Shown: in pieces, positions 49,557 to 62,600 of the stretch
How positions within the stretch are numbered: the stretch's first letter is position 1
How the letters are laid out: each line of letters starts with the position of its first letter
NCBI GenBank assembly: GCA_026929865.2
Contig: CM049409.1
Location: forward strand, 12,520,952 to 12,584,951
Origin: Hyperoplus lanceolatus
Taxonomy: Eukaryota > Chordata > Actinopteri > Uranoscopiformes > Ammodytidae
DNA length: 64,000 nt
Direction of reading: 5' to 3'
Translations under genes and position numbers: made by a program
Notes under the pieces: generated by a model
Databases searched by the model: none
Seen by the model: only the letters and a program-made list of their open reading frames with translations
What the model was told of the DNA's origin: nothing

Positions 49557-52500
49557 CCAAGTAAGTATTTGAAGTCCAGCAACGTATGATTAATGATACA
49601 TTACTCAGTCTTTAGTTGATAATAATTTGACTAAAGATTAATTAGAATGTTATTGATGACTTGAGTAATGATCATTGAGTATGTTATGTTTATATAAATC
49701 ATACTAAAGTTACAGAGGTTTGCTACAATTAGAAGGATAAGACCAGGACGAGCATTAGAACGAGATGAGCTAACTTCTAGGGGTAACAGATATCATTCGC
49801 CCGCAGAAGACCCACCACCATGTCTGACGTTATGGGTAAATGGCTGAATAGAAAACAGAGTGACAGTATGTATCCATCAATGACTAAATGGCCATAAAAA
49901 GGAAAACACACTTTTGTCCCTTTGTTCTACCTAATAGCAGTACCAAAGCACTTAAAAAGTATTTGCCACCTAATGGTGCTGTGGACTTGTCAGTGTGCAA
50001 TTAGAAGGGCATTCTTTTTGGCAACCCCACACTCACGGGGTGCCTATTTATAGGGCTGTTATAATATCCAAAATAGAAGACTATTTATAGAGAAAATTAC
50101 CTTTTGCCAGGAAACTACTGTAAAAAATAATTTGTTCCTAATTTAACTGATCCACAATGATCAAATAAAAAAATTAAACCGGCTTTTTGAATGTATGTAT
50201 TTCAAGACTGACAACACCATGTACGGTGTCTTTCATGGCACTTGTATATTAAATCATATGTAGACCTACAGTAAGATAACAATATCATTTAACAGATAAC
50301 TTTGACTCTTGATGTCTCCCTATATATTTGGTGAGCACTCCATTTGACAAAATTGAATGCGCCAGACATCTTCGAGAGTGCTGACATGAATAATTCCAGG
50401 TCTCAGGATGCGGGAAAGCTTTGTCAAGAAGATGTGTAACATTAGGAAATTAAGATGAAAGTATGACATAAAACAATAACAATCATCATCAACTTCCTAC
50501 TTCACTAAAGGCAATACAGAAACAGGAAGAGAATATCATAATGAAAATGTGAGTTAAAACAGCCAGAAATGAAAAGCATATGGAAAAGGTGTACAGTAGC
50601 TGAGTTTGAATAGGTGATTTGAAGAAGGAAAAAAATAGTGCAATATCATGTGTGTTGCTTCAAAGCCAACAGGGACCTCAAGAACAAAGGCCTACTCCTT
50701 TTAAGTTAGACCTCATGAGATCGGAAACATATTTCACTTCCTATAAGATGACTGTATGCAAACGAGAACACATTTAATGATAGAAGGCTTTCTATAGATT
50801 TTGGATTAAATAGGAAATGGATCTAAAGTTACTGAGCAATTAGGTATCAAGATGGGTCATTTTAAGAGGAGGGACAACAGCAGGCAGAATTCAGCCAAAT
50901 ATAAATGAACCATTTATGAAGAATAAAGCCACTGATGTCGGGTAATTACCAAGATGCAAGGCTACAAAATGTATCACTTTAAGTTATATATATATTGCAT
51001 ACTTTGTTAACTAGTACAGCTTGGCATTTAAATAAAACTACTTTAATTCTGTCAGGAACAATCGCAACAATAAAAGCTGCACATTAAACTTAGGATAAAG
51101 TCTTACCAGACCAAAAAAGAAGAAAAAAAAGTACCATTTCAGCTCTTTGAGGAACCCCAAACTACATGATGTATGCTTGAAAAGTATCATGTTCTCATAA
51201 ATGTGAAAATGAAATTATGAAAATCGATTAACTTTTTTGATCATATACTGATTGGTATAGAGTCTTGTATGTATATTTTGTGTAAACCCCTATTTATTTA
51301 GGCTGCACGATATTTTATTGTTGGTAACAAGAAGCAGAATTACTATCAAGTGTTTTTTTAATGAATGCATAAGACCTGATGCATTAAAAAAAATTATAAA
51401 AAATATTCTGAATTTAGTATTTCTATGTGTGGCAGAAAACACACTTCTGTATTGGTGGGAATTAAGTTATTCTAAAATCCTGAGTAACATCCTGGATGTC
51501 ACACAAAAAATATAAAATATAAAATAAATAAATAAATAAATAATTCACTCTGCAGATATTTTATTTCACTTATACATTGTATGCACACGCTGTTGTTGCA
51601 CATAATCAAACCGTATATAAGAGTATTTGACAGCTCTGTCTCAACCATGTCCATTATGTCTAGTGATAAGATGCTTCAGAGAAGCTGGAAATGTGACAAT
51701 CTAGTGTCAGGTTAGAGTAATGTGGATGAGCTAACCCTCACTTTGAAACACAAACTGGCATGGCCTTACTAAACACATATATGTTTAACCTTAAACCTGA
51801 ACTGTGTGCTTATAGATACTGTCCCTCCCTCTCGTTCTGTACCCCAAACACACCCCAGAGTCCTTTGAGGTTATCGGCTCCCTTCGTTCTTTGCTACTAA
51901 ATATAGTCTTCTGAACCATCTGTGAGAATAATTTTGTTCCCTTAATATCCCCATCAGCACTTTCAGCTGGCCAACAGAGACTTTTCCCTTCCGCCCTAAC
52001 GCCACCCCCAACCCCATCCCTATTCATACTCCTAAACCTAGCCCCTCCCGTTTTGATATCAATACTGCTGCCACCCACAACACCAACCCTCTGGAAGATC
52101 TGCCATTTGTGTGTAGGGTAGGTTTTGCACTCTCCAGGACCTAGGTACAGCCATACGTAGGGTCAGAGGCACTGAGGGATTTGTAAACGTGTGATCAAGA
52201 TCACCAGCATTGAGCCTTGGGTTGTCTCCTGTTCTCTGTTTGGTATTTATAGGTCTGTCCAGGATTACAACAAATTCCCGGTGAGTGGATCTGCATCCCA
52301 TTGGTGTGCTTTGTCCTACTAATCATCCAACAGCTTGGATTTATTTTTTCTCCTACACAAAAGGGGAGAGGGAATAAAGATGTGCAACATGTTCCAAATC
52401 ATAAGCTCTGTGCAGCTGATCTTCGGGGGGAGGGGAAATACAGAAGTCCTCTACTCAGTTACAAGATTGTTACTTTGACCTTAATGGGAATGCTTTTGAT

Positions 52501-53946
52501 TTTACAAATGATTGATGTACAATGGGAATGGGTCCCTTTGCAGCTTTGAATTGACTTGGTACATCTTAAAATGACATAAGGAATGGGTGAATGCGCTGAT
52601 CATCCTTATCTGTGGGCGTTGCAGATTTCAAATGGTGTTACCTAACCGAGACAGGGGGGTGCAAATCTGAGCTTGTAATTATTTATGGCAAATAAAACAG
52701 GGTCCGAATTCCTCCTCCTCAGCATCAATAAGTAGTACAACATATTTCAATCAAGTTTTGAAAGAAGTTCAAACCAACACTTCAAATTAATTTTTGGAAG
52801 TGTGTATTGTATCCTTAAGGGATTTTGTCAAGCTCATTTGATAGTCGAATGACGCCATTACACGTCGTCAAAATGTCTTGGCTTGAAATGGCTTTTATAA
52901 ATAGCTACAGTGGGTTGAGTTACAGCAAGCAGATGTGATGTTTTGCCACTTGACTGGGCCTTAAAGAAACTTTCAAGAGCTCAAGGGGCTGGTATGCATT
53001 TAGGACGACAAAAAAGCAGTGTAAAATAAACAAATAACATAATATAAGAACTAGATACAGATCCTAATACTATAAGCAAGCACCACAAGTTGTACAATTT
53101 TTGGATGGTGTTTATATGCTTTATTGTAAGTGAAATCTCCACTGACGAGACAGAGGAAAGATTTACTTGAACTTGCACTGCATGTTCCCATGCCGGCTGC
53201 GGATAAGGGAATATGACCAGTTCCTATTTTATGATCCTGAGGCCTTCACTTGTATTGTGGTAGAATAGCACCAGAAACCCAGGATGAACGAAAAAGCATG
53301 CTTCTGTTTGTGTTGATTCAGTCTGTGGACAGATATTCTATCCCCAAACGAAACAGAAACGCATGTTATGCTATAGGTTTCCTTTGAGGCAGACATCTGT
53401 TTGCCTGGGGAATCTGGAGAATCTGAGGTCACTGACATCACCCTTGAAATTGTAAAAGGAGCAAGGCCCGTCCTGTCTGTCAGTCAGTCTGATAAATCCA
53501 GGTCCCGTGGATTCACTTTCAGTGGTTGTCGATGGCTGTAGATGTTGACGGTGAAACACGTGCAGTTGGTGAAGATAATTGCAAAGCAATTCTTAAAATT
53601 GTGTAAACGTCACCTTAAAACGGAAGCAAGGCACTCTCTTCAGTGCATTTCACCCTAAGTCTGTACATGCAATTATGCAGATTCAGAGTCATGTTATTGT
53701 CCGTTAATTATTTTAAATGCAAACTATGTTATGTGAAGGACAACATTACAATAGCTTTTGAATTTATTCATATATATTTAATGTTTAGCTTAACAAATAC
53801 AAGTATTCTGGAAAAGCTATGGCATCACTTTGATGTTGTCTGGTGGAAAGTAGGGGTTTACTGTAATTAATTATATTACTGGTATACGTTTTGGTTGTAA
53901 CCATATTGTTACCGGTAACAATTTGTTCTTTCTTGAACCTCCAGTC
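47324..53946. other. synpo2l 3' UTR and synpo2l-myoz1 intergenic region
   Basis: 6.6 kb, AT-rich, without a recognised gene or full transposon. Proximal sequence should be synpo2l 3' UTR, but no polyadenylation site could be chosen with confidence. A pure (CA)n array lies at 49500-49553 and an (AAAT)n tract at 51521-51544. The 5' UTR exon(s) and promoter of myoz1 must lie in the right part, because the first coding exon begins just after a splice acceptor (CCTCCAG at 53938-53944). Confidence 0.55.
49500..49553. repeat. (CA)n microsatellite
   Basis: About 27 uninterrupted CA units in the synpo2l-myoz1 interval. Confidence 0.97.
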
Positions 53947-56900
53947 ATGCCTGTTGGAACACCCGCCTCCTTCAACAAGCGGAAAAAGCTGTCCAAGATC
54001 ATTACTGACCTATCACATATCACTCAGGATGGTAAGGTTGGCATGAAATGACGTGAATATGAAACCAAATTCTCATATGCTTACTGCTATTTCATATAAG
54101 CACAGAATATGTATTTGAGATTGTGATAGTTATCTTACAAGTACTTTACAAGTAAGTATACAAAATAACACAAACAACATATAGAAACAAACTATATAAA
54201 GGCCTTTGCACACCGGCGGCATTTATTTTGTGCGAGGGGAATAATTATAATCTTAAGTAAAAAGAGGCAATACCAGCTCCCATATCAGTGTTGTAATTTC
54301 TTGGCGGTATTGCGGGTTTTATTATTTTATTATTCTAAAACGTTGCTATCAATAGTCAGACGAGTCAAAATGTGCATTCCAAATGATTCGCATTTTCACA
54401 CAGTTTATTCACTACGTGTCCGGTGTGCAAAGGCCTTTACTCTGGGCTGACGTTTTTAAGTGGAAAGAATTAATTTTTTTTTTTCCATTTTTATCATCAA
54501 TAGTAACGAAATGTCATTACAGATTCATTAAGGTTATGACAGAGGAAACACATGCACATCAGTGCACAGAGAAGGGAGATGAGGAAATATTGTAGATGTC
54601 ATGAAACAATTAAATGTTTAAATATCTGTTATCCAAAAGGTTGTGATTACATTTTCTGTGACTGTTCAAATAAATAAAAGTTAACTATAATGAAATGTTA
54701 CACATTTAACCCCTCTAGATTTCTTTGTATGTTTGTTTCCATATTAACCCATTGATGACTATGGCAATCTAGGATGCATGTCCTTAATGCCTGAGGGTTT
54801 TCTGAAAAAATAGTACGAATTGTCAAGTCTACCAAAACCTTAATATCTAAGCCTGTGTAGCACATAGAAACATGAAATAAAATACATTTAAAAGTTAAGA
54901 TTCACAGGTTTTATGTAAACATGCTCCCTTAGCGCTTACAAACCAACAAATATTTCTAAAAGTCGTCAAAATTAGATGAATTAGAAAATTATTAAATATT
55001 GTTAATAAATAGATGCAATGTGTTGTGTGATTTTCGTCAGTAGTCTATAGTAGACCTTGATTCTGCGCACCAAACGCCACTAACTGTTCCGTCACCGACA
55101 TAGCTGGCGTATTTTTTTTATTATTTTGTTTTATTTTTTTATTTTTTAGATTGACGTGATTTTCGGCAAACCACACAACTTTTGGGTGGTCACGTGGTCT
55201 TAAAAAAATCAACAAAACCCACCTCATGTGTATTTGAACCAATGACAGTGCAGTCTATGCTGGGAATGCCATGAAAATGAGATAAAGTAATAATGCTGCG
55301 CGATGCAGCATCAGGCAGGAGAGCCAATGTGGCATCGAGCAGCAGCCGTCATCAATGGGTTAAGTAAAAATGTAATGCACATTTGTTGGAATCTCCATTA
55401 CCTAGATTTGGAGCCAGAGGCATCTGAGTTTGACCTGGGTCCAAAGGTAAGGACTCCCAAAGACATCATGCTGGAGGAGCTCTCTCTGCAGAATAACCGA
55501 GGCTCCAAGATGTTCAAGAGGAGGCATCAGAGAGTGTCCATGTTCATCTATGAGAACAACCCTGACATCTTCAGCAGTGAGTCTATGGTGAGAGCAAAGT
55601 TCATGGACAAAACTAAATCAGTCATAAATAAGTCATTTTTCTGTCATTACAATTTTGAAACATATCAAAATACCAAAGAGAAAAGTGGCCAAGTTTGAAA
55701 AGGCAGAGTTATGCCTGTAACCTTATAATTCTGAATCTGTCCTCATTAAACAACATATTTAAATGGACTTGATATTTTCATTCGTAAGTTACCTGGACCA
55801 ATTTTGTTTAAACCCTTACTGGTTAATTAAACCATCTAGAGTATTTAGGTTATTATTGTCTGGAAGCAGATACAGGCCTCCAATACACAATTATGCTCAG
55901 CCTGATAATGTTAGTAAGGTGTAAAGTCAAGTTGAAATGGTTAATCAGCATACACAACTGATTTTTGTTTGTTTGGCATATTCATATGGTTGGTTATACT
56001 ACTTATATTTTTTTTCCCAGGACAACCTCGGGCAGTTTGTTCCCTCTCTTGGAGGAGAGATGGGGGATCAGATGGGAGGTCAGATAATAAATGTTGGTGG
56101 GCATTTTCTAAGCAAACAGGGTGGACTGAAGCATATCGGAGTGGGCCTCTCCGGTGGAGGGGCCCCTGTGCCTCCTCCCAAGCCTGGAAGCAAAGGTGCA
56201 GGAGGTGCAGGAGGTGTAGGAGGAGCAGTTGGAGCAGGGGGAGAAGGGGGAGCAGATGGACATGGTGGATCTGACCATGGGAAAGGTGGAGCTGGTAAGT
56301 GAGTGGTCTCCTCTAAAAGGTATCATACAAAACTGTTTTTATAGCCCTGTTCCTGGTGGTGCACAGGAAAGTACATATATCTTGAGTTCATTTGATTGCA
56401 ACAGACCACATTTAAGAGGTGAAACAGGCTTGAAACCTTGAACAATAGAGGGCAGCAAAACTCTTTAAAGGAATAGTCGGAAATGTTGCGAAATGTTTCT
56501 TCACTTTCTTGCAGAGAGTTTGGTTGGTAAACAGATACCACTCTCATGTTTGTACAGTAAAAAACAAAGCTATTACCAAAAGCTGTTTAGCGTATCTTAG
56601 ATTATAGACTATAAAGCAGGGAAACAGCTAGCCTGGCTCTGTAAAATAATCGACCTTAATGCAACTCTAAAGCTCACTTATTGAAACTTGTTTAATCTTT
56701 GCAAAAAACACAGTTTTGTTGTTAATTTAAGAGGTGTTCATAGACACCAGAGTCAGGCTAGCTTATGTCCTCTGTCCCAAGTGTTAGGGTTAAACTGCTC
56801 CTATGTAGCTGCTGGGTATTGTAAGTATTGCAAGACGGGAGTATTGTTTTTCTCTTCTAATATAACCCTTACCCAAGCAACAAAGACAATAAGAAGAACA

Positions 56901-57537
56901 TTTCCTAAAATGTTGAACTTTTCCATGCAAAGTAAGATCCACAAACATCACAGATAGTATTTAAGCCGGTCCACAGACTGTTAAATATAATTTTACAAAT
57001 TTAAATATTTGCTTCAAACTTCGGTGGTGTTTGGCTCTATTAATGGATGTTCTCTTCCCGGCAGGTGGAAAGGGTGATGCAACTAACATGCAGATTAATA
57101 TGAAGACGTACGTGTCACCATGGGAAAAAGCCATGAAAGGTGATGAAAATCTGATAGCCACTCTGAAAGGTGGAATGCCTGGTCCCGTTGATCGAAAGGA
57201 TTTGTGCAAGTACAAATGCTTCAACAGGTACATCCCGCAAGGTCAAACTTTGCTTTAAGATGCTTAGTGACAAACAGGACTAACCCTCTCACCTTGCTTT
57301 GCTAGGTCTGCAATGCCCTTCGGTGGCTTTGAGAAGGCCAATCAGTTTATGAAATTCCAGCTTCCACAAACTGAGCCAGCCAAAGAGGAGCCTGAACCCG
57401 CATTATATCAACATGAGATCGGCTGCCGGCCTTCCTTCAACCGCACTCCTATTGGCTGGGTGGGCAGCGGTGAGCCTGGCAGCATCCATATGGAGTCCGA
57501 TGCTGTGCCCTTCGACGGAGAGACTGACGAGCTGTGA
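53947..57537 (+). CDS. myoz1: Myozenin 1 (calsarcin-2), sarcomeric Z-disc protein
   Basis: Five coding exons: 53947-54031, 55406-55587, 56021-56294, 57065-57227 and 57306-57537. GT-AG junctions and exact phases give 311 aa (human about 299). Family blocks: TPKDIMLEELSLQNNRGSKM (near 40-60), FIYENNPDIFSSESM, a Gly-rich middle encoded by exon 3 (GAGGAGGVGGAVGAGGEGG), YVSPWEKAM, KCFNRSAMPFGGFEKA, then RPSFNRTPIGW and SGEPG, and the end VPFDGETDEL. SKMF, YENNPDIFS and the DGET(D/E)EL end point to MYOZ1 rather than MYOZ2 or MYOZ3. Myozenins bind alpha-actinin, filamin C and telethonin and tether calcineurin at the Z-disc, mainly in fast skeletal fibres for MYOZ1. The TDEL terminus is a class III PDZ ligand. 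The ATG lies 2 nt after a splice acceptor, so the 5' UTR is split. Confidence 0.96.
54197..54439. mobile_element. Putative MITE in myoz1 intron 1
   Basis: A 243-bp unit with inverted ends TAAAGGCCTTTGCACACCGG on the left and the same word in reverse complement on the right. The next bases also pair imperfectly. No coding capacity. The ends include their own palindrome (AAAGGCCTTT), which makes the target duplication ambiguous. The remainder of intron 1 is AT-rich and featureless to my reading. Confidence 0.72.
56466..56934. mobile_element. Dispersed teleost MITE in myoz1 intron 3
   Basis: The left end, AAAGGAATAGTCGGAAATGT, and the right end in reverse complement, GGAAAAGTTCAACATTTTAG, are imperfect inverted repeats. 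The interior has ACAGATACCACTCTCATG, GGAAACAGCTAGCCTGGCTC and CTCTAAAGCTCACT, which I recognise as a very common repeat of fish genomes. It is degraded and lies wholly within intron 3 (56295-57064). Confidence 0.7.
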
Positions 57538-58102
57538 AAAAATATTCATAATGTGATTACACATACTGTGCACCGACACACACACATGCATACATGTTAG
57601 CATGCCCAAATGCCTAAACAAGCTTAAAAGTAACAGTCATTTTGATGAATTTGAATCTCTCAGTGTGGATAACTGGAAGCGTACATAAAATGTGGTCTTA
57701 TTCGATTTTTTTTCTGTATGTGTTAGTGAGGCAAAGAAACAAGCAGTAGAGAGATGAAACATTAAATGTTTATTTGTTTAGTTCATAAGTTGAGTCTAAA
57801 CACTTTAATTTGTCAGAAAAAGTTGGTGAGAAGTAGCAGATTTTGACAATGAGGAGGGAATTAATCATGTATGAAGGAAAGATGAATGCTATATTAGTGT
57901 TGTGCTCAATGTCTGGTTGCCATATTTGTTACTTCCCAGTGTTTGGTTAAGTTTCTCTGATCTTTTGTTGAGCTATGAACCCCATACAAACCTGATGCAT
58001 TCAGGATCCACAGAGTCAGCTGCTGTTCCATTACCTAACTGTTTTAAAGCATATTTCTTCAAAATGAACCCGTTCAAATTGTAACAATGCTCTTGTAGAG
58101 TG

Positions 58103-58108
58103 AATAAA
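58103..58108 (+). terminator. myoz1: myoz1 polyadenylation signal
   Basis: AATAAA lies 566 nt after the stop codon and is followed within 20-35 nt by a GT-rich tract (TTGTGTGTGTGTG, 58125-58137), the normal layout of a cleavage site. The 3' UTR would therefore run from 57538 to about 58125 and contains nothing else notable. Confidence 0.75.
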
Positions 58109-58125
58109 ACATCAAGGGAAAAATG

Positions 58126-59634
58126 TTGTGTGTGTGTGAATATGCTTCTTACCAATTCCATGTGCTACTATGTATAACTATATTTGTATGAAGCCTCCAA
58201 TGAACATTTCAACATAGTTTCAGGACATGAAAATAGATCTTATAAAGAGAAAACATGTTTCTAAGTTGCCTCAAAGTAAATGTAGGCCTACAATTTTCCT
58301 ACCCTATTAGACACATAAAAAAAATCAATAAATGTATCATTGACTGAATGTTAGGCTACATTAAATACAGCACAGTGATTAGAAGTATTAACTGATACAT
58401 TTAAACTAATTAACCAAAGTACAAACATTTATTTAGGCTTCTTTCCACCTTTCTTGGAATAAATTGAAGAGCCACTCCCGCACAGCTGGGGGCGTCATGC
58501 TGTAAAAAGTTGTTTGCCCGCCATTCATTGTAGATGAGACGAGGAAAAAGTATTATAAAAAATCAGTACCTTTGAATGATGGATAGATGCCCGGTCTGTA
58601 GGCTACTAAAGTTATGGTCCAACGGTCCAAGCCCTCTCAGACAGTGCAGCCTGACAGTTTACAGCACCACAATGGACACCAGCGCAGTATTATTAGGTAA
58701 AAGGAAATTCTTCAAATTATTAGCCAGCGTAATTTAGCTCATGTTAGCTAGATAACTGCCGCCCGGATTAGAAGTTTTCAGGTAACCTAACAGTTGCGGA
58801 ATAGCCAAATCACCACGAACTCGCTCACAGTAATGCCGAATTGGTTTTAGAAGTCCCGTCATAATGTCAAATGCTAAACGATGACTGTTGGTCACTGGCT
58901 CCGGTTGCTAGCTAGCTACTTTACTTTGCCCATTTGGTTTTGCACCATTGACTGTAGGTTTGCAGCAGCAAGCAACCTCCACTGTTACCTAGCAACAGCA
59001 GTGATTGTCTTTTGCCACCGGTTTGTGTCACATTCAGTAAATTAGTTATGCAGGTTTCTCTTGTCATTCTGTAAGAGCGCACAGGATGCACAATTTTACT
59101 TTTATTTAGTTGTAGGCCTCTGTATTTATCTCTCTCTTTATCTATAGTATTGTGTTTAGTTTTTTTTAAACATTTATGGAATTATTATGTTTAGGCTCAG
59201 GCTACTGCAACACAGCCTATACTATATTTGTGAAAAGCTTTGATGTTCAGGCCGGGATGTTCCCTAAGTATGATTACAAATACACTGTAATACAATTATA
59301 TTTCATTTTATTTTAAAAATTGGAAGGGCCTCTGACAGACTATCAGTGGTATGTAGTAGGCTAGGCTATGTTTATTATTTATTTCATAAAGAAGGCTCAG
59401 CAGATGTTATTTCATCAAATGCCAGCTTCCAAAATATTTTATATAGGACTAGGCCTATATAAAAACTAGTCTAGGCTATTTTAAATTTTAAAAAAAGTAA
59501 AATGTTTTGTATGCATGTAATACAATGCTTTTTAATCAATGATACAATGATAGTGCATATTAGTGCTTGCAGATCAGCGCAATTAAACCACTCTGTTTTA
59601 CGTAGGCTACACCGCAGCACAGTGATTTTACCTG
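58126..59634 (+). promoter_or_regulatory. hhat: hhat promoter region and possible 5' non-coding exon
   Basis: The interval between the myoz1 poly(A) site and the hhat ATG. A GC-richer segment with CCGCACAGCTGG and GCCCGCCATTC (58470-58530) is the best promoter candidate. A segment ending TATTATTAG|GTAAAAG near 58695 could be a 5' exon with a donor, and TTACGTAG near 59600-59605 could be its acceptor. Both are weak and unproven. No other feature was seen. Confidence 0.35.
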
Positions 59635-62600
59635 ATGAGGTCCAAATCAAAGGCCCAGTTGGCCTCCCTGCCATGGACAGAGATCCTTGTGTATTGGGTG
59701 CTATCCTTTGGCTCTCATTTGTACTCTTTCTACCAACTACACAAATTCTCCAAAGGTAAATTGGATTGATTACATTTGTTCAATTAAATTAGAAGTAAAA
59801 CATAAATAAAAATAAATCTGTTATATTGTGTGTTGTACCTCAGAACATGAAGCTGGATTACAGAGAGAATTCCAGTTGGAAAAAGGCCTTCTGACAGGGT
59901 TTAAAAGGGTGAGTACCACATTGAAATAACCCAATCTGAACAAATTTGAATGGAGCATCTTCTCAAAACATATTTTGTTAAGTCCATAGTACATAGGTCT
60001 AATTCAAACTATTTTGCATTGCAGAAACTAAAAACCTTTTTTCAATTCTAGTTCTTGAAATACATTTGGGTCATAAAAATGAGGATCCTTTACACATTTG
60101 ACCGTTCAAAAACATTTGGCTTCAGGTGTTTTAAAAGCATACTGATTTAAGTTGTTTTCATCAGGACCAGTCAGACTTTGAGTGGAGTTTCTGGACTGAA
60201 TGGGCTAAGAGGTCTTTGCTGTGGACACTGATTGGTCATGGCCTGATATCCAGATTCACCAGCATTTTTTACCCCAAGGTACAGTACTGTTTAGCGGAAC
60301 ATTGCAATTTGGTGAGAAGTGTTTTAATCCAATGCATTTTTGACGTTTCTCCAACAGTTTAGGGTGCCGGCACTCACAATATATGGCCTCTCAGCTGCCA
60401 TCACTGTGTTGGGGATTAAAGGTGTAAGTGTGTTGCTTGTACAGCTGGGAGTTTCCTTTTCAGTGGCTCAACTGCGAAAGCCTGCTCTGTCATGGTCCTG
60501 TAACCTGCTGCTGCTCTCCACTCTACACATCCCACCACTTCAAGAGATCCAGGTGGGTTGTATCACCTTCATTACCAACACTGTCTTTATTGTGCATGAA
60601 GAAAAAAAACTACGGATACAAAACTGTTGAAGTCATATTTGTTATACAGCATATGTAAAGAACACAAGAGGGCACATTTCAGCGCCATTATTCTATATTC
60701 ATACCACAAGATAGGAGTTGAGTTCATTTATTGAAAGCATATGTACGTACCAAGCAGGTTGTTTACAGAATTTTCTGAGGATCAGTAGACACAGGAAAAG
60801 CTCAGTGTCATCCTACGAGCATTTGAAAATAGCTACCAGGGAGAGGCAGTGGGAGGCATGGTCACCGATCCTAATATGTTCTTACATTTATAGCAGTGAA
60901 AATGTAAAAGAATACCCACAGCCATGGGAGATTTTTTAAACTGCCTTTTCTTTAATACAACAAAATTATGAGAAACAAAAATAGACCAAAACACAAAGTC
61001 TTAGTAAATCTCTACTGTTAGGGTGTAAACCTGTGATCATTTTAAATCACTCTTTACCTGCAAAGCATAATCTGACACATAAAGTATTGTTACAGCCTGG
61101 CAATTCTGCTCCAGTAACAATTGTTATAAATTTGAATTGATAGAGTGAAATAAGGCCGACAGACCTGTGCATGCTTCTAACATTTTTCCTCTTTCCCTTC
61201 TGGATCACCACCCCCACACATTGCACGACTTTCAAAGATATTCCCAAAGCTGTAAAGCAGAGCTCATTAAAAGCATATGTTTGTCTCTAAGTATACTGTA
61301 CATGTGGAGACATTTTCATAACTTTGTCTAAATCTGCTAATGTTTTCATTTTGATTGGTTTATTTTCTCATCTTGACTGAATGTTTATAATATAATTGGC
61401 CATGCCTCTGTATTACACAGAGAGGCTGGTATAAGACAGAGGAGGAGTACTATCTGCTACTCTTCAGTGTGGCTGTCTGTGGCCTACGCTTCATCAGCTT
61501 CAGCCTGGACCATTGCTGGAGCCCTCTAGACCGTGGTGGAGTTATGCAGCTCTTTTGGTTGTTTTCATACACCTTCTATCATCCTTTTTTCTACAATGGA
61601 CCCATTATCACATTCAATGACTACACTGAGCAGGTAAGAGAGCCAACAAAGGCTACACCTGAATTGAACTGTCATTTAAACATAGCAGACGTCACATAAG
61701 CGGTGGGCTACAAGAGATAATAACTTAGAATGTTTTAGATTGGTGGAGAAATATCTACCATTTATTTGGTCTTATGTCTTTATGTCAGATTTTCCACTTC
61801 TGCTCATTCTTTATTCATGCTTGTTTTTATTGCCATCTCTAGAGTATATTTAAATGATCCTGCTATTTGTTGTTTTGGTATTGAGGATTCCGCCAGCAAC
61901 CCTTAACAAAAATGCATACTTTCTACACGTTGCAGATGCGGAGGCCTGCTGAGGAGAGTGACAGGAACGATTCTGCTCTTAGGTACATGGTGCTGAGATC
62001 AGGGCGAATCATACTGTGGTGGTGCATAGCGGAATACATGATCCACATGATGTACATGCACACAATCCAGTCTAATGAGACCTACTTAGAAATTCTCCCT
62101 CCCTGGGCCCTGGGTAAGTCTTTACACTGTATGAATTGTTGGCTCTAATGTTCAATTTTATATAGAGTTTAAGCTTTAATGTTCAGATAAACGCTGACAT
62201 TTTTTTCAAGATGCAGAATTTCAGAATGCTGAATACTAACTCACGTATTGGCCTAGATTTATATTCCAGTCTTTGAATTCTGTTTTTATAAAGTGACAGT
62301 GTCTAACAAGTATTTTTGTATTTTCTTTTACCTTTTTTTTCTTTCACAAATTGAAGTCATGATTAGCCAGGTTATGTACCCTCCAATAGCCCCTTTGTGT
62401 GTTTACCCTTGGAGCCCTATGGATACCTATTGGATGGTATATCTGGGACTGTGAAGTTATATCATCAATTCATGCAGGCAATTCTGCTTAACTGTTCTTA
62501 GCATCTATTTAATGCAGGCAACCAATTATATTGGCTGACTTCTAAATACATCAATTAATGCCTCCTCTGTTGCTTTGTCTGAGGTTTCTTCTTTTTATTT

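Noticed and set aside
59502..59759. 85-codon plus-strand frame overlapping hhat exon 1
   Set aside because: It is a different frame. The HHAT-like frame starts at ATG 59635 after an in-frame stop and splices in phase.
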